Notes: a model not told the origin generated them from the letters alone. DNA of 64,000 bases from a bacterium UBP2_UBA2255 (GCA_002347565.1 DDXR01000058.1:61523-125522); one strand, 5' to 3'; positions 8,009-17,180 are shown, numbered from the stretch's first letter. A program made the numbers and translations.

Positions 8009-8173
8009 TCAGCTCGGCCCGTTGGCATCGCAGTTGGGCCCTTCGGTCCATTTGCAATTGACGCCACCGGGGCCGTTTTGGCCGCTGTACTTGCACGTCC
8101 CCAGCACGGCCTCCTCCGGGCGCCCCCGCGCCAGCACTATCAGCTTGGGTTTCACCCATTTCTTCGTTTTCAT
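8009..8173 (-). CDS. Precursor-like 54-aa peptide (putative RiPP)
   Basis: A small ORF, ATG at 8173 to TGA at 8009-8011. Residues 1-26 look like a leader: basic start MKTKKW, then PKLIVLARGRPEEAVLG. Residues 27-54 look like a core: Cys at 27, 40 and 48, Trp at 42, many Gly, Asn and Pro, and a C-terminal Ser. It is bounded by a strong promoter (8183-8211) and the shared terminator, so it is a one-gene transcript as expected for an abundant substrate. It lies between two maturation arms holding a PqqD-like protein, two radical SAM enzymes, a kinase and an exporter. That it is the substrate is inference from context; I have not verified homologs. Confidence 0.8.
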   Translation of the reverse strand: MKTKKWVKPKLIVLARGRPEEAVLGTCKYSGQNGPGGVNCKWTEGPNCDANGPS

Positions 8174-8182
8174 AACGGAAAT

Positions 8183-8211
8183 ACTATATCATTTTTTCGC
8201 TGAAAAATCAA
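8183..8211 (-). promoter_or_regulatory. Strong promoter of the precursor peptide
   Basis: -35 TTGATT (8206-8211), a 17-nt spacer and -10 TATAGT (8183-8188) with an extended TGA. The ATG comes 9 nt after the -10 box and there is no ribosome site, so the mRNA leader is at most a few bases. Confidence 0.75.
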
Positions 8212-8263
8212 GGGTATGGGAATTATTATTTGCCAGCTGGCGTGAACGGACAGGCAGCCGGCC

Positions 8264-11200
8264 TCACTTCAGCAACACCGCCTTGGATACCGCCCGGACC
8301 CCGCCGGCCTCGAGACGCACCAGATACACGCCGCCGGGCACCGGGGTGCCGGCGCCATCCCGGCCGTCCCAGGCCGTCGCGTGCGCACCCGCCGGCAGGG
8401 AAGCGTCGACCAGCGTCCTGATCCTCTGCCCGGCGATGTTATACACGGTAAGCGACGCCCGCCCGGCGCCCGGCAACCGGTAGTGGATCGTCGTCTTCCG
8501 CATGAACGGATTGGGCCGCGCCGTTTCGAGCAGGAAACCGGCGCTGCCGGTGCCCGTTCCGGGCCGTTCGGCCACCCCGGCATGGTACAAGCCCATCAGC
8601 GAATGCTTGATCCCGCAATGGGCGATCTCGGCCTGCCCTCCCGGTTCGATCCGGATGCCGTGCCAGGAGCTGTCGCACGGCGTCCCGCTCCAGGTGTCGC
8701 AGAACACGCTGTCGTCCGCCGTACCGGCGACCACCAGCCGGCCGCGCACGACCAGCTCGGCCCGCTGCGGGTCGTCGCCCAGGTCGTCGAAATCCCGCCG
8801 GTCCGGAAAGTACAGCCGCGCGCCGGGCCGCACCGTCAGGGTCGCGCCCGGCTCCACCAGGACATCGCCGGTGAAGAAGTTGTCGCCCGACAAGGCCATG
8901 TTGCGCGCAATGCGACCGCACCAGCCGATCACCGCCCCGTGCCGGTTGCTGCGGTAGCAATCGTGGCCCTGCACCGGCCAATCGGGCGGGTCGCCTGCCG
9001 GCAGGCCGCGACTCCAGCGGTACGCCATCCCGCCGCGGGTGTCGGCCAGCAGGTCGGTGCCGGTTTCCGGTCCCAGCCGGGCCACCGTCACCGGTGAGTA
9101 GTTGCCGTCCTGGGTGAATATTGGGAACCCCGGCAGCAGGGATCCTCCCGCCGACCAGGCAGTGACCGCTCCATAGTCTCCGCGGCACAGCAGGTCTGCC
9201 GCACCGTCGCCGTCGAGATCGGCGGCCGAAGGCGCTGCGTGCATCGACCGCCAGTATGCCGGCCAGCCCGGCGCGCTCTGGCCGGCGCGGTCGAACTGGC
9301 ACAAGTACCCCTCCAGGGTGGCCGCGGCGATCCGGGGCAGGCTGTCCCCGGAAGCACGGAACGCGCACGGCGTCCCCCAGATGGTCCCGGGCGCGATCCG
9401 CCACCGGAGCGCACCGCCGCCATCCCAGGCGCACAGCGCCTTCCCGGTGAGGTACGCTGCCACGATCTCGCATTTCCCGTCTCCGTCGAGGTCGGCCAGC
9501 AGGGCCGGTGCCGCGACATTGTTGTCGCCGCCGTCGGGCGAGGCGAAACTGTCGATCGCCTGCCCGGCGTTGTCGAGGACGTAGCCCTTCGTCCCGGCGT
9601 CGGCCCAGCAGGTCACCACGACCTCCGGCAGCGACCCTCCGCTGACGTCGCCGATGCTGAGTTTGGGGGCGCTGCCGGACGGGAGGCTCCAGCGCCAGCG
9701 CTCCGACACGACGTTCCCGTCCCAAGCCAGCGCCCGGACCTGGTCCGTCCCGCAGGCGACAACGATCTCCAGCCGGCCGTCGCGGTCCAGATCGCAGACC
9801 GCCGCCGCGTTGACGGGCGCGCCGGCCGGGTACGGCCAGCCGGCAAGCTCCGTCCCGTCATGGCGGAGTGCCGACAGTGTATCGCCGTGCGGGACGAGGA
9901 TGTCAAGCGACTGGTCGGCGTCCATGTCGGCCAGCGCCACGGGTCCGCTGATCGAGGGCCTGAGCCGGCGCGGCCAGCCGGGCAACGCCGTGCCGCCGGC
10001 TTCCCAGACATGCAGCAATCCGGAGGGATTGGCCAGCAGGACCTCGCTCCGGCAGTCGCCGTCGATGTCGCCGGCCGCCGGCGCGTTCCAGTTCCAGCTG
10101 TCGCACAGCCCCCAGTCCCGGGGCCAGCCGGGTGCGACCGGCGTGGCCGCGCTGTTGCCGGCGGCGTCCGAGAGCGCGCTCCGGCAGTGAGCCGTGTCGA
10201 TCGCCGCCACCGCGTAGCGGTAGCCTGAATCCGGCGCCGCCCCTCCGTCGGTGTAGTACAGGCAATTGCGCAACGACAGGGGCGTGATCTCGGCGAACGA
10301 ACCGGCGCCGTACTGCGCCCGGAAGACCGCGTATCCCGCTGCGCCGGCCGGCGCATCCCACCCGATCCGAAGCCCCGCGGGATCGGCGGCGACCGTCGGC
10401 GCCGCCGGGGCTGGCGGTCGCCGCAGCAGGGAGAATTCCTCGGACCATTGCCGCGAGCGGCCGTCGGCCATCTCCAGCAGAAACCGGTACGGCCCGGCGG
10501 CGGCCAGCGAACAGCGGAACGCCCCGGCCGTGTTCCCGCCACTGCGCGGGGCGATGCCCGTCAGCGACAGCGTGTCCGTCGCCAGGACGATGCCCGGCGA
10601 CAGCGGAACCAGCCGCAACCGCACCCCGTCGGCCGGACCCGATCCGTGGTTGCCGATGCGGATATCGCGCAGCTCGATCACCTCCCCGGCATCCGCCTGG
10701 CCGTCGTCGTTGCCCGCTGCCTCGGCCAGCACGAAATGCTCCAGCGCCAGCGAATCTGCCCGGATCACGATCGAGACGGAATCATGCAGCGCATGGCCGG
10801 TCAGCGAGCCCGCACCAAGGGTGACCCGTCGCCCGTCGGGGCACCAGCCTGCCGCGGAGAACTGGCCGCTCGTCAGCCGCACACTGTCGCCCGGGGCCAG
10901 CGGCGCATCGAGCGACAGGTCCATGATTCCGGGCGTGACCGCGGAATCCGTCGCGGTCAGCCGTAGCCGCAGGCTCTCGGCCGCAACGGTCCCGGTGTTC
11001 AGGACGGCAACGGACAGCCGGAAGGTCTCGCCGGGGCTGGGGACGCCGTCGCCGTTGTCGTCATCGCCGATCACGGCGTCGCGCAGGGACAGCTGGCGCT
11101 GGGCCGCCCGCACCTCGATCCGGGACTCTTTCGGCCGGAAATCGTGCGCCGTCACCGTGACTGCCAGGGTGTCGGGCATGCGGGGGTCGCAGACGAACCG

Positions 11201-13147
11201 GGCGAGGCCGGCACCGTCGCATTCGGCGACCGCGTACAGGCCGTGGTCATTGGTCAGGCAGACCCTGGCGCCGGGCAGCGGCGCGCCGTTCGCGCTGTCG
11301 GCGACGGCGATCTCTATCGTGTCGATGCCCGTAAGCAGGCTTTCGGGCAGGCTGAGCGCCAGTGGACGCGGCGGCCCGGTCCAGACCTGCATCTCGGGGT
11401 CGCCCAGCAGGTTGATCTCGTACTGCGACCAGCGCATCAACCCGTCGCCGCTGGACGGTATCAGCCGGGCCTTGGCCATGCCCAGCGCAGCGCCCAGACC
11501 GTAGCAGCTGTCGTCCAGCAGGGCGGCGAAGAACTCCCGGTCGTAACGGTAGCTGACACCGGCCAGCGGCTGGCCGGGTATGTACCAGGCCTCGCGCGAG
11601 CAGCCGATGAACGCCGCCGCGCCGTTGGGGCCGGACAGGAAACGTTCGCCGATGCAGCTCTTGTCGAAGGCGCCGTTGTAGCAGCCGACGGTGTACAGCA
11701 CCGCCGGCCGCCCGGCGTTGCCCAGCCCGGCAGCGTCGGACAGCGTGATCTGCCCGCCGCCGGTGCGCAGGCCCGTTCCCATCGAGTAGTAGTCGGCGTG
11801 GTCCGAAAAGTTGACCAGGTTGCACCCGGCGCCGATCGCGGCCAGCACGTTCGAACGGTTGAGCGGCGGGTCCGTTCCCGGATACAGCCGGTCGACCGTC
11901 AGGCCGGTGTACGGCGCGACACTCCACGCCGAGATGCTGTCCTTGACCTGCCCGGTCGGGGTCTGGGCGTCGAGGTCGGCGCCGATGAACAGCAGCCGGT
12001 GCTGATAATCGGCTTCCTCCGCCCTTTCGTAGGCGATGATCTTTCGCACCAGGTTGCCTGCCGCGGCGGTGTCGCTCACCGGAAGCCTGCCGACGAAGAC
12101 ATCCGGATAGAGGTCCACCCCGTCCCCGGCCTCGCCCCACACCGCGTTGCGATTGGCGTTCCAGTCGCCGTCGAGGTCGGAGAAGTACAGGTCGCCCGGG
12201 TATCCGGCGGCCACCCGGTGCGGCACGTCCCCGATATCGCCGGCCAGCAGCAGCCACAGGAAACCCGACCGCCGGCAGAGATCGCTGATGCCGGCGCGCA
12301 GCCGCTCGGCCGGATCGGCGCCGGGATAGGAGGCGGCCAGGGATTCGGCGATGGCGATCATCGTCCGCACGCCCTTGCGAGTCTTCCACCGTGCCAGCGG
12401 CTCCATGGCCGCTGCCAAGCGGCCGCTGGTCACAATCAGGCAGTCGAAGGGATCCTCGGCGCCCGGCGTCGACAGCCTGGCCGGCCCTCCGCACAGAGCC
12501 GGAACCAAGTCGTCATACCGGCTGCGATCGCCGGCATTGACGGCCAGCCTCCCCGCCAGACGCCGGAAGGCAGCTGACGGGCGCCTGATCGTCGGACGAC
12601 GATGCAGCGCCGGCCTGGTCTGCACCCGGACCGTCAAGCGGTGATAGTACAGGAGGATGCTGTCAGCCGGCAGGTACTGCACGGGCGAGAGGGCGACGGC
12701 TGCGAACAGATAACCCCGCATCGCACCCTGCCCGGCGAGCCTGGCCAGCGTTCCCGGGTACGGCTCTCGGGATCCATAAATGGCCTGATCGGCAGGCGCC
12801 GGGTCGTCCGCAACGCCTGGATCGGAAACGGTCGCGGCCCGCGGGCAGGGCGGTACCGCCGCCGACAGCCTGATCGTCTCTGGCACTGCGGGCAGGATCT
12901 CGATGGCCACCGCCTCTTCGCCGGGCTTCAGCAGGATGTGCCGGTCGAGCTCGGGGATCAGCGGCTCGCCAGGCCGGGGTTGCATCACCCCACCGGCGAG
13001 CAGGACCTGCCAGCAATCCTTCCCGCGGGCCAGCGCCGGCCGGCCGAAGGTGAACGTCGCTTCCGCGTCCGCGCCGGAAGGCTGCGCCGACAGGCACAGT
13101 GCCAGGCAGCAAAGGGACAGTCGCAATGTCGCTGGGCGTGATGTCAT
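8264..13147 (-). CDS. Secreted gingipain-family (C25) cysteine protease
   Basis: 1627 residues with an N-terminal signal peptide (LRLSLCCLALCLSA). A C25 peptidase domain covers about residues 230-560, with the likely catalytic His450 (NFSDHADYY) and Cys489 (TVGCYNGAFD). Next come Ig/CARDB-like segments (~600-900), a fibronectin-like segment (~910-1010), and FG-GAP/VCBS-like propeller repeats with D.DGD..-type motifs (~1020-1400). A FlgD-like C-terminal domain (PNPFMRKTTI...AGQRIRTL...WDGRDGAG) closes the protein and usually marks cell-surface export. It is downstream of the exporter and nucleotidyltransferase genes and upstream of the precursor. It may process the exported peptide or be an independent surface protease. 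Confidence 0.85.
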   Translation of the reverse strand: MTSRPATLRLSLCCLALCLSAQPSGADAEATFTFGRPALARGKDCWQVLLAGGVMQPRPGEPLIPELDRHILLKPGEEAVAIEILPAVPETIRLSAAVPPCPRAATVSDPGVADDPAPADQAIYGSREPYPGTLARLAGQGAMRGYLFAAVALSPVQYLPADSILLYYHRLTVRVQTRPALHRRPTIRRPSAAFRRLAGRLAVNAGDRSRYDDLVPALCGGPARLSTPGAEDPFDCLIVTSGRLAAAMEPLARWKTRKGVRTMIAIAESLAASYPGADPAERLRAGISDLCRRSGFLWLLLAGDIGDVPHRVAAGYPGDLYFSDLDGDWNANRNAVWGEAGDGVDLYPDVFVGRLPVSDTAAAGNLVRKIIAYERAEEADYQHRLLFIGADLDAQTPTGQVKDSISAWSVAPYTGLTVDRLYPGTDPPLNRSNVLAAIGAGCNLVNFSDHADYYSMGTGLRTGGGQITLSDAAGLGNAGRPAVLYTVGCYNGAFDKSCIGERFLSGPNGAAAFIGCSREAWYIPGQPLAGVSYRYDREFFAALLDDSCYGLGAALGMAKARLIPSSGDGLMRWSQYEINLLGDPEMQVWTGPPRPLALSLPESLLTGIDTIEIAVADSANGAPLPGARVCLTNDHGLYAVAECDGAGLARFVCDPRMPDTLAVTVTAHDFRPKESRIEVRAAQRQLSLRDAVIGDDDNGDGVPSPGETFRLSVAVLNTGTVAAESLRLRLTATDSAVTPGIMDLSLDAPLAPGDSVRLTSGQFSAAGWCPDGRRVTLGAGSLTGHALHDSVSIVIRADSLALEHFVLAEAAGNDDGQADAGEVIELRDIRIGNHGSGPADGVRLRLVPLSPGIVLATDTLSLTGIAPRSGGNTAGAFRCSLAAAGPYRFLLEMADGRSRQWSEEFSLLRRPPAPAAPTVAADPAGLRIGWDAPAGAAGYAVFRAQYGAGSFAEITPLSLRNCLYYTDGGAAPDSGYRYAVAAIDTAHCRSALSDAAGNSAATPVAPGWPRDWGLCDSWNWNAPAAGDIDGDCRSEVLLANPSGLLHVWEAGGTALPGWPRRLRPSISGPVALADMDADQSLDILVPHGDTLSALRHDGTELAGWPYPAGAPVNAAAVCDLDRDGRLEIVVACGTDQVRALAWDGNVVSERWRWSLPSGSAPKLSIGDVSGGSLPEVVVTCWADAGTKGYVLDNAGQAIDSFASPDGGDNNVAAPALLADLDGDGKCEIVAAYLTGKALCAWDGGGALRWRIAPGTIWGTPCAFRASGDSLPRIAAATLEGYLCQFDRAGQSAPGWPAYWRSMHAAPSAADLDGDGAADLLCRGDYGAVTAWSAGGSLLPGFPIFTQDGNYSPVTVARLGPETGTDLLADTRGGMAYRWSRGLPAGDPPDWPVQGHDCYRSNRHGAVIGWCGRIARNMALSGDNFFTGDVLVEPGATLTVRPGARLYFPDRRDFDDLGDDPQRAELVVRGRLVVAGTADDSVFCDTWSGTPCDSSWHGIRIEPGGQAEIAHCGIKHSLMGLYHAGVAERPGTGTGSAGFLLETARPNPFMRKTTIHYRLPGAGRASLTVYNIAGQRIRTLVDASLPAGAHATAWDGRDGAGTPVPGGVYLVRLEAGGVRAVSKAVLLK

Positions 13148-13184
13148 CTTGTTCTCAGCAGGCGACGCGGGGAACTGCTTCCGG

Positions 13185-14297
13185 TCATCTCCGGCGCCGC
13201 AGGCAGTGGGAAATCACCAGGCGCACCGGCCGCAGCAGCCTACCGGGTCGCGATCCCCGGGAAGTCTTCCAGTCCTCCAGCGTCGGCGTGAACAGCAGCC
13301 GGAATAGAAAGCCGAGTTTTCCGGCGATTCCCGGCTGGGCAGCCAGGTACTCACGGCCGAGGGCAGTCGCCAGTGGCGGACCCGCTGCCGTCCCGTACAG
13401 CCTCCGTCGCCACCCATCAGCCAGCGCCTCGGCGGTCCGGCCGCCCCCCCCTCCGTCGCCCCGGCCGGGCCGGGGCGCGGCCAGTCCCAGCATCTCGACC
13501 AGCCGCAATCCCGCGACGACCGGCATCGTCGTCTCCGGGAGCGCAGGACGGGCGCCGTGGATGAAGTGCGCCAGGTCGGCCGCCAAACACAGGCGGTCCC
13601 AACCGTGCTTCAACCCATGAAGGCAGAGCAACAGCAGCGTCTCGTCGTCGGCGAGCGTCGGCACCAGCCGGTTCCCGACCGGAACCATGCGGCGCCGTCC
13701 CCACAGCGCGTCGAAATCGCACGGCCGTGCGAAATACCCCGGCAGATAGTTCCATTGGAGTTCCACCGCCTCTCCGGCGCCGCGGGCCAGCGGCATCCCC
13801 GTTTCCTGAGATGCGAAGGCGGGGGCGAGATCGCCGCGCAATGCGATTCCCGGTTCGTATCCCTCCCGCTCCAACAAGCGGCAGGCGGCGGCGAAATCGC
13901 CGGGCGCGATCATGATGTCGAGGTCGCTGTATGCCCGCATCGCCTGATCGGCATAAGCCTGGGCGGCCAGCACCGGTCCCTTCACCGGCAAAGCCCGCAC
14001 CGCGCCTGCCGCAAGGGCATCCAGCAGCCGGAACAGCGCCCGCAGCCGGTCACTATTGCGGATCAGGTTCGCCCGGACCAGCTCCTTGAGCAACGCAGAG
14101 GTCGGCGGAGGAACGCCGCGCCACGAGTTCTGCCCAAGGCGGCGGTAGAGCAGCGGCACGACGTTGTGCGCACGGGCCAGCGTGACGGCGTGGTCCCAGT
14201 CCACCGCGGCGGTCAGCGCGCGGCGGCGCCGCGCACCATCCCCCTCGTTGCGCGCCGGCCGGCAGCACTGCAAGAGCAGCTCGATCTCCGGCGTCAC
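13185..14297 (-). CDS. Nucleotidyltransferase-fold protein (NTP_transf_5-like)
   Basis: 370 residues. LPVKGPVLAAQAY followed by MRAYSDLDIMI matches the PF14907 'uncharacterised nucleotidyltransferase' signature, in which the two Asp of SDLDIMI would bind metal. The start is GTG at 14297, 19 nt after the exporter stop. Members of this family often occur in peptide-maturation clusters, including some lasso peptide clusters, but their substrate is unknown to me. Adenylylation of a peptide or carrier is a possibility, not shown. The family call is firm by motif; the role is open. Confidence 0.8.
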   Translation of the reverse strand: MTPEIELLLQCCRPARNEGDGARRRRALTAAVDWDHAVTLARAHNVVPLLYRRLGQNSWRGVPPPTSALLKELVRANLIRNSDRLRALFRLLDALAAGAVRALPVKGPVLAAQAYADQAMRAYSDLDIMIAPGDFAAACRLLEREGYEPGIALRGDLAPAFASQETGMPLARGAGEAVELQWNYLPGYFARPCDFDALWGRRRMVPVGNRLVPTLADDETLLLLCLHGLKHGWDRLCLAADLAHFIHGARPALPETTMPVVAGLRLVEMLGLAAPRPGRGDGGGGGRTAEALADGWRRRLYGTAAGPPLATALGREYLAAQPGIAGKLGFLFRLLFTPTLEDWKTSRGSRPGRLLRPVRLVISHCLRRRR

Positions 14298-14316
14298 GGC
14301 CGCCGGCCTTCCGGCA

Positions 14317-16110
14317 TCAGCGACACCCCGGCCGCCGCAGCAGCGCAGCGTAGCGCCCGCCGGCGGCGGAGAGGGATTCGTGGCTGCCCCGCTCTGCGAT
14401 CCGTCCGCCGTCGAGCACGAAGATCATCCCCGCCAGGCGCAGCGCCGCCGGCTGGTGGCTGACGATCACCGCGGTTCGTCCTTTCAGCAAGGTCCCCAGC
14501 GTTTCCAGGACCGCCGCCGCCGACTCGGCGTCCATGCCGCTGGTGGGCTCGTCCAAGACCAGCAGATCGGCCGGGCGGAACAGCGCCCGGGCCAGCGCCA
14601 GCCTCTGCCACTGGCCGCGGCTCAGGTCGTGGCCCCGGGCGAACCAGTGGCCCAGCACGGTCCGGTACTGCTGGGGCAGAGCCGAGATTATCCGGTCGGC
14701 CTGGGCGGCCTCGGCCGCGCGCCGGATCGCTGCATCGTCAAACCCCCGCTCCGGACTGCTGATGGCGATGTTGCGGCCGGCGGTCATGTTGAATCGGACG
14801 TGGTCCTGGAACATCGCGCTCACCCTGCCGCGCCAGGCGGCTGGATCGCTGTCACGCAGGTCCGCCCCGCCGGCGGTGATGCGGCCCTCCGATGGTTCGT
14901 AGAGCCGGCAGAGCAGTTTCACCAGCGTGGTCTTGCCCGAGCCGTTGGGGCCGGTCAGTGCCAGGATTTCTCCGGGCCTCAGTTCGAGGTCGATGCCCCG
15001 CAGCGCCCAGCGGCCGCCGGAGGGGTATTGGAAGCCAATGCCCTCGAGCCGGATGATGCCGCGGCTCGGAACCGCAGTCGCCCGCACCGCTGCCCCGCCC
15101 CTCTCGGCCAGGTCAAGCAGCTCCGGCAGCGCCGCGGCGAACAGGCCGTGCTCGTAGATCCCGGCAAGGCCGGCCAGGGCGTCCTGGAGGTAGCCTCCGC
15201 CGCGCTGCAGCGCCTGGAACAGCAGCACCAGCGAGCCCAGCGTCGCCGCGCCCGTCACCGCCTGGTGGGCCATCAGCGCCAGCGAGCCGTAGACAGCGGC
15301 CAGTGACAGCGACAACACGGCGATCTCTCCGGCCCAGCGCCGGGTGAACAGCTTCAGCCGGCCCAGGCGCAGGGCCAGCCGCAGGCGGCGGTAGCGCCGG
15401 GCGAGCATCGGATTGAGACCGAAGAGGATCACCTCGGCGGCGTGGCCGGGATCGGTCAGCATCCAGTGGTGGTACCAGCTCTGGCGCTCGCGCACGGTCT
15501 GCCGCCGCTCCCAGGCGTGGAAGCGCCGGGCGAATCCCAGCTTGATGCCGACGGCCGGCACGGCCGCAATGAACAGAGCCAGCGCTGCCCACCAGGCCTG
15601 GCCGGCTAGCAGGGCGGCCACGGCCGCCAGCGAGAGGGCGCTTCGCAACAGCGCCACCAGGTCGCCGGACAGCGCGGCGGCGCGCTGCGGGGCCTCCCGC
15701 TGGGCGCGGTGCAAGGCGTCGTGGGTGTCGGGCCGCTCGAATGATGCAAGGCCGAGGCCGGCGACGGCTCGATGGATCCGGTCGGCGACGGCGTCGCCCA
15801 CCGCCTGCGCCTGGGACTGCCCGACGTGGCCGGCGGCGCTGCGCCCCGCCGCCTCCAGCAGGGCCGCGACCGCGGACAGCACGGCCAACGGCAGCACCGG
15901 GCGCCAGAACTGGGCGGCTTCCCCGGTTACGGCCGCGGCCGCCACCGCGTCGACCAGCAGCTTGAGCGCATACAGCGAAGCCAGGGGCAGCAGGCTCTGG
16001 ACCAGCGCCAAGCCCAAGGCCGCCGCGTTCCAACCCGGCGCCAGGCGCCAAACCAAGCGCAGCGTCCGCGCCAGCCGGACGACGGTAATCTTCTGCTCCC
16101 CTTCAGCCAT
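14317..16110 (-). CDS. ABC exporter (fused membrane and ATPase domains)
   Basis: 597 residues. Residues ~1-310 form a six-helix exporter membrane domain. The ATPase domain has Walker A TGPNGSGKTT, signature LSRGQWQRLALARAL and Walker B LLVLDEPTSGMD. No C39 peptidase domain is present, so leader removal must be done by another protein. I start at the ATG at 16110 instead of the GTG at 16113, because the -10 box ends exactly 6 nt upstream of the ATG, the same geometry as other leaderless genes here. It heads the minus-strand arm of the RiPP block and most likely exports the mature peptide. Confidence 0.92.
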   Translation of the reverse strand: MAEGEQKITVVRLARTLRLVWRLAPGWNAAALGLALVQSLLPLASLYALKLLVDAVAAAAVTGEAAQFWRPVLPLAVLSAVAALLEAAGRSAAGHVGQSQAQAVGDAVADRIHRAVAGLGLASFERPDTHDALHRAQREAPQRAAALSGDLVALLRSALSLAAVAALLAGQAWWAALALFIAAVPAVGIKLGFARRFHAWERRQTVRERQSWYHHWMLTDPGHAAEVILFGLNPMLARRYRRLRLALRLGRLKLFTRRWAGEIAVLSLSLAAVYGSLALMAHQAVTGAATLGSLVLLFQALQRGGGYLQDALAGLAGIYEHGLFAAALPELLDLAERGGAAVRATAVPSRGIIRLEGIGFQYPSGGRWALRGIDLELRPGEILALTGPNGSGKTTLVKLLCRLYEPSEGRITAGGADLRDSDPAAWRGRVSAMFQDHVRFNMTAGRNIAISSPERGFDDAAIRRAAEAAQADRIISALPQQYRTVLGHWFARGHDLSRGQWQRLALARALFRPADLLVLDEPTSGMDAESAAAVLETLGTLLKGRTAVIVSHQPAALRLAGMIFVLDGGRIAERGSHESLSAAGGRYAALLRRPGCR

Positions 16111-16116
16111 CACGGT

Positions 16117-16145
16117 AGTTTAGACCAGCTGGCGGCCAAAGTCAA
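16117..16145 (-). promoter_or_regulatory. Promoter of the exporter/nucleotidyltransferase/protease arm
   Basis: -35 TTGACT (16140-16145), 17-nt spacer and -10 TAAACT (16117-16122). Six bases separate it from the ATG at 16110, which predicts a leaderless transcript. Confidence 0.7.
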
Positions 16146-16178
16146 GGGGGAGGTCCACGCCTGGGCCGGAAATAGCAT

Positions 16179-16210
16179 GGCGGCCGCCATCACGGTGGAT
16201 GGCGGCCGCC
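16179..16210. repeat. Inverted repeat GGCGGCCGCCAT / ATGGCGGCCGCC
   Basis: A GC-rich palindrome of 12-bp arms with an 8-nt loop, just past the stop of the phospholipase-like gene. There is no U-run, so it is a possible mRNA 3' stem and not a classic terminator. Confidence 0.55.
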
Positions 16211-16225
16211 GGTTCGCGACGGCGG

Positions 16226-17152
16226 TCAGTACCGGTTGGTCCACTGCCCGTACTTGTCCAGCGCGTACTTGATCGTGCCCTTGACGTAGCGGCCGGCGTC
16301 CACCAGCATCCCCTTGGTGTTGGCCACCAGCGTGGCGTTGCCGCTGCCGGCCGCGGTGGGGTAGCCGCAGGCGGCGTAGGCGTCCCAGGCCTTCTTGCCG
16401 TAGGCGCTCGAGTAATAGCCGGAGGTGTAATACGCCGCCTGGTTGACCGCGGTCTTCGGTTTTGAGACGACGTAGTAGCTGTTGTCGGCGGCGACCGCGT
16501 CCAGCAGCCGGTGGCCGGCGGTCAGGTTGTTCTCCACCCAGGTCTCGAAGGCGAAATGCTTGGTCGCCATGTAGTACCCGGGGACCGTGGTGTGCAGCAC
16601 CAGGCAGACGTCCTCGATGTAGTGGCAGGCGTACCCCAGGTACCAGTCGCCTTGCTGCTGGTTGCCGGCCTGGTAGTAGTACTTGGCCGACTTCCCCCGG
16701 TATCCCTCCGGGCTTTCGATCTCTCCCGACGACTGGTCGAGGTTGTCGTGGAAGTCGTCGTCGGCGTCGCCCCAGTACCAGTAGCCCCCGCTGGTCAGCA
16801 TGAAGGCGTGCGACCACTGCTGGTTATAGCCGTTGTCCAGCCCCGACTGGTAGACGTCCGGCATTTCCGAGGCCGCCGTGATGTTGCTGACCCGGGCGCT
16901 CGACAACCCCATCTTGGCCGCGGCGACGGCCACGACCTTCATATGGGTCAGCTGGGACCACTTGACGGGGACCACCTCGTGCTGCCGCGCCTCGGGCGGC
17001 GGGGCCTCGATCCTGTACGGGGCCTGGGAGTAGTCGTCGCCCTGGGTGACCTTGGCGGGCTCACCGGCGGTCGGCGACTGGTGCTGGCCGCAGCCGACCG
17101 CGATGAACGCGGCGACGGTCAGTGCCAGCAGCAGGGACGGGGCACTCTTCAT
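16226..17152 (-). CDS. Zinc-dependent phospholipase C / S1-P1-like lipoprotein
   Basis: 308 residues starting with a lipoprotein signal whose lipobox is AVGC. The centre has the zinc-ligand pattern of the alpha-toxin phospholipase C / S1-P1 nuclease superfamily: a QWSHAFM segment, GDADDDFHDNLD, then YACHYIEDVCLVLHTT and HFAFETWVE, where His, Asp and Glu would hold the trinuclear zinc site. Substrate (phospholipid or nucleic acid) cannot be decided. The ATG at 17152 has AGGAG 8 nt upstream; the longer in-frame start is rejected. It lies upstream of the exporter promoter and is probably independent of the RiPP arm. Confidence 0.72.
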   Translation of the reverse strand: MKSAPSLLLALTVAAFIAVGCGQHQSPTAGEPAKVTQGDDYSQAPYRIEAPPPEARQHEVVPVKWSQLTHMKVVAVAAAKMGLSSARVSNITAASEMPDVYQSGLDNGYNQQWSHAFMLTSGGYWYWGDADDDFHDNLDQSSGEIESPEGYRGKSAKYYYQAGNQQQGDWYLGYACHYIEDVCLVLHTTVPGYYMATKHFAFETWVENNLTAGHRLLDAVAADNSYYVVSKPKTAVNQAAYYTSGYYSSAYGKKAWDAYAACGYPTAAGSGNATLVANTKGMLVDAGRYVKGTIKYALDKYGQWTNRY

Positions 17153-17180
17153 TGTCGGTACTCCTGATGGTTGATGGGGT

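Noticed and set aside
3905..16145. Classification of the RiPP block as a lasso peptide cluster
   Set aside because: There is a kinase, PqqD-like protein, nucleotidyltransferase and exporter, but no asparagine-synthetase-like cyclase or transglutaminase-like B2 protease, and two radical SAM enzymes instead.
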